Shown piece by piece: positions 5,833 to 7,377 of a stretch of 7,377 bases of DNA. The position numbers were made by a program, and so were the translations under genes. The notes below the pieces were generated by a model. It was given only the letters and a program-made list of their open reading frames with translations. It was not told the DNA's origin and did not search any database. Positions within the stretch are counted from its first letter, which is position 1, and every line of letters begins with the position of its first letter. Source of the stretch: Cellvibrionales bacterium (GTDB lineage: Bacteria; Pseudomonadota; Gammaproteobacteria; Pseudomonadales; JAHEGP01); contig JAHEGP010000164.1 of NCBI GenBank assembly GCA_024645065.1, positions 1 to 7,377 of the forward strand. The letters run 5' to 3'.

Positions 5833-6807
5833 TTAATCGCGACCGGCTCCGGGTGCTGGCGATTGGCGTGCGCGGAGCCGGGCAATCAGTTGCTGGTTTA
5901 GCGGGGCGTCCACCTCCTGCCTGGCAGCGCAGCGCAGCAGGAAGCCATTAATGTAGTCCAGCTCCGTGTCCCGGCCCCTGCGGACATCCTGCAGCATCGA
6001 GGAAACGTTGGCGCTGGTCAATTGGCAGATACGATGAACGTTGTCTTCGATGGATTTGGGATCCAGTGCAATACCCTCGGCGCTGGCGATCCCGGCAATC
6101 TCCGCACACAGTGGCGCTATCAGACTTTTGGGTTCTGTCAGGGTAAGCAAGCCGCCATTGCTGATATCGTAAAGCGCGGTCAGCGGGTTGATCACTGCGT
6201 TGACCGCCAGCTTTTGCCACTGGGCCAGCCTGATATCGGCACAGGGCGCCAGAGTCAGTCCGGACACCTCCAGGCGCTGGCACAGTTCGCGACTCAAGGC
6301 CATGGCTGGATCTTCAGGAAACAGCCCAATCTGGGTCGTACCAACCCCGGCTCTCTGCACGGTGAAGGGAGCAACCAGGTGGGCACCGTCGGTACTCACA
6401 CCGCAGAATAGTTTTAGCCCGGGTCTGACGAGCAACAACTCCTCGGCGACACCCATACCATTTTGCAGCAGCAGCACGGTCGCATCGGGCGCCAGCAAAT
6501 CGACGACACCGGCGAAAGCCGCAGCCGTCTGCTGGGCTTTGCAGCATATTATCAGTTGCGCAATGGGCGGGAACGACCGGGCCTGTGCAAGTTGCACCGC
6601 CGTTGCGGCGGTGCAGGGCTGTAATTTGGGCCTGCCGTTCACCATCAATGCCACCCCGCCGACCCGGGTGAATTGCTCCAGCTGTTCACCGTTGCGCAGC
6701 AGCGGGGTCATAGCCAATCCGCTCGCACGGCAATGGTAGATCCACAGGCAGCCAAGGGCGCCTGCGCCGATGATATGCCAGGATTTTGACTGCGATTTAA
6801 CTTTCAT
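5833..6807 (-). CDS. panE: PanE, 2-dehydropantoate 2-reductase
   Basis: Cytoplasmic NADPH-dependent enzyme that reduces ketopantoate to pantoate on the route to pantothenate and coenzyme A. The 324 residues show the N-terminal Rossmann motif IIGAGALG (12-19), CCKAQQ (88-93) with Lys90, and LLQNGMG (113-119) with Asn116. The C-terminal domain has WQKLAVNAVINPLTALYD (197-214) with Lys199 and Asn203, and SSMLQDVRRGRDTELDYING (269-288) with Ser270 and Glu282. The last two keep the 12-residue spacing of E. coli Ser244 and Glu256. The protein starts about ten residues earlier than is typical; no other ATG, GTG or TTG start lies before the Rossmann motif, so ATG 6807 stands. Its C-terminal tail is a little long and Arg/Pro-rich. 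It diverges from yajQ across 86 bases, the arrangement seen in E. coli. No clear terminator follows before the btuB promoter. Confidence 0.95.
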   Translation of the reverse strand: MKVKSQSKSWHIIGAGALGCLWIYHCRASGLAMTPLLRNGEQLEQFTRVGGVALMVNGRPKLQPCTAATAVQLAQARSFPPIAQLIICCKAQQTAAAFAGVVDLLAPDATVLLLQNGMGVAEELLLVRPGLKLFCGVSTDGAHLVAPFTVQRAGVGTTQIGLFPEDPAMALSRELCQRLEVSGLTLAPCADIRLAQWQKLAVNAVINPLTALYDISNGGLLTLTEPKSLIAPLCAEIAGIASAEGIALDPKSIEDNVHRICQLTSANVSSMLQDVRRGRDTELDYINGFLLRCAARQEVDAPLNQQLIARLRARQSPAPGAGRD

Positions 6808-6893
6808 CTACCGTAGCTGAGTTGGCGGTTATCGGCATAATTCATCGGCCGCAAAAAGAGCCGCAATCCCGGGATAGCAAGCGGAAAACTATT
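6808..6893. promoter_or_regulatory. Divergent panE/yajQ intergenic region
   Basis: These 86 bases must carry starts for both divergent genes. Toward yajQ a CATAAT hexamer (6836-6841) is a fair -10 without a matching -35. Toward panE, GATAAC and AATTAT hexamers are poor candidates. No regulator site or hairpin terminator stands out. Confidence 0.3.
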
Positions 6894-7376
6894 ATGCCAA
6901 GTTTTGATGTGGTTTCGGAAGTTGATATGCACCAACTGACCAACGCGGTTGATCAGTCGGCGCGGTTAGTTAACAATCGTTTCGATTTCAAGGGGGTCGA
7001 TGCCGGCTTCGAACTCAACGACCGGCTTATCGGTCTGCACGCCGAGGCGGATTTCCAATTGCAGCAAATGATCGATATGCTCAGGTCCAGTCTGGTCAAA
7101 TGCAAGATAGACCCACTGGCGATGCAAGTTGGCGACAGCCAGCAGTCCGGCAAGCTGGTCAGGCAGTCAGTCACGATGCAGCACGGCCTGGATAAGGAGC
7201 TGGCCAGGAAAATCGTCAAGCTTGCCAGGGACAGCAAGCTGAAGTTACAGGCCGTCATCCAGGATGACCAGGTCCGTATCACCGGCAAAAAGCGCGATGA
7301 CCTGCAGCGACTGATGGCCAGCCTGCGGCAACTGGACCTGGGGCAGCCGCTGCAATTCGTGAATTTTCGCGACTAG
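6894..7376 (+). CDS. yajQ: YajQ, cyclic di-GMP/nucleotide-binding protein (UPF0234)
   Basis: Small cytoplasmic protein of the YajQ family. Members bind nucleotides or RNA, and in Xanthomonas and Pseudomonas bind cyclic di-GMP and affect virulence through a transcription factor; the role in other species is less clear. The 160 residues match the family from MPSFDVVSEVD (1-11) through NRFDFKGV (28-35), KIVKLARDSKLKLQA (106-120) and ITGKKRDDLQ (129-138) to the invariant tail GQPLQFVNFRD (150-160). E. coli YajQ has 163 residues. I start at ATG 6894 because MPSFD is the conserved N-terminus. The frame is open to an earlier ATG at 6822, but that would add 24 unconserved residues and crowd the panE start. 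The ribosome binding site is weak (GGA at 6883-6885). The gene is complete, with the stop ending one base before the window ends. Confidence 0.96.
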   Translation: MPSFDVVSEVDMHQLTNAVDQSARLVNNRFDFKGVDAGFELNDRLIGLHAEADFQLQQMIDMLRSSLVKCKIDPLAMQVGDSQQSGKLVRQSVTMQHGLDKELARKIVKLARDSKLKLQAVIQDDQVRITGKKRDDLQRLMASLRQLDLGQPLQFVNFRD

Positions 7377-7377
7377 T

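Overview
The window reads as ordinary Gammaproteobacterial chromosome. AmpD and AmpE are encoded together, the panE and yajQ genes lie back to back as they do in E. coli, and the outer-membrane receptor is of the TonB-dependent, Gram-negative type. Base composition looks fairly even and moderately GC-rich. A marine gammaproteobacterium with a cobalamin-salvage habit would fit, but genus and family cannot be read from this sequence alone. I see no insertion sequence, phage gene, tRNA, rRNA or CRISPR array.

Layout. (1) Bases 3-131 hold the last 42 codons of a plus-strand gene, probably a DUF1631 protein. (2) Bases 210-2626 hold a compact plus-strand cluster: ampD (cytoplasmic anhydromuropeptide amidase), ampE (membrane protein), and a ROK-family sugar kinase very close to E. 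coli fructokinase/mannokinase Mak. (3) Bases 2713-5801 form a minus-strand cobalamin module. It has a sigma70-like promoter, a full-featured cobalamin riboswitch, a BtuB-like TonB-dependent receptor, and a PduO-type corrinoid adenosyltransferase. (4) Bases 5833-6807 hold panE (ketopantoate reductase) on the minus strand. It diverges from yajQ (6894-7376, plus strand), which ends one base before the window does.

How the parts work together. AmpD strips peptides from imported anhydro-muropeptides during wall recycling, and AmpE is its usual membrane-bound neighbour. The Mak-like kinase directly behind them is predicted to phosphorylate a free hexose (fructose or mannose), and its presence in a wall-recycling cluster is the less expected part. 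In the cobalamin module, BtuB would bring corrinoid across the outer membrane, and the adenosyltransferase would convert reduced corrinoid to the adenosyl coenzyme. The riboswitch would shut receptor synthesis down when the coenzyme is plentiful. No de novo cobalamin biosynthesis gene is visible here.

I do not see a new biological system. The richest regulatory stretch is the roughly 430-base gene-free leader at 5405-5832. It holds the promoter, the aptamer, a pyrimidine-rich candidate anti-Shine-Dalgarno and a perfect 8-bp hairpin touching the btuB ribosome binding site.
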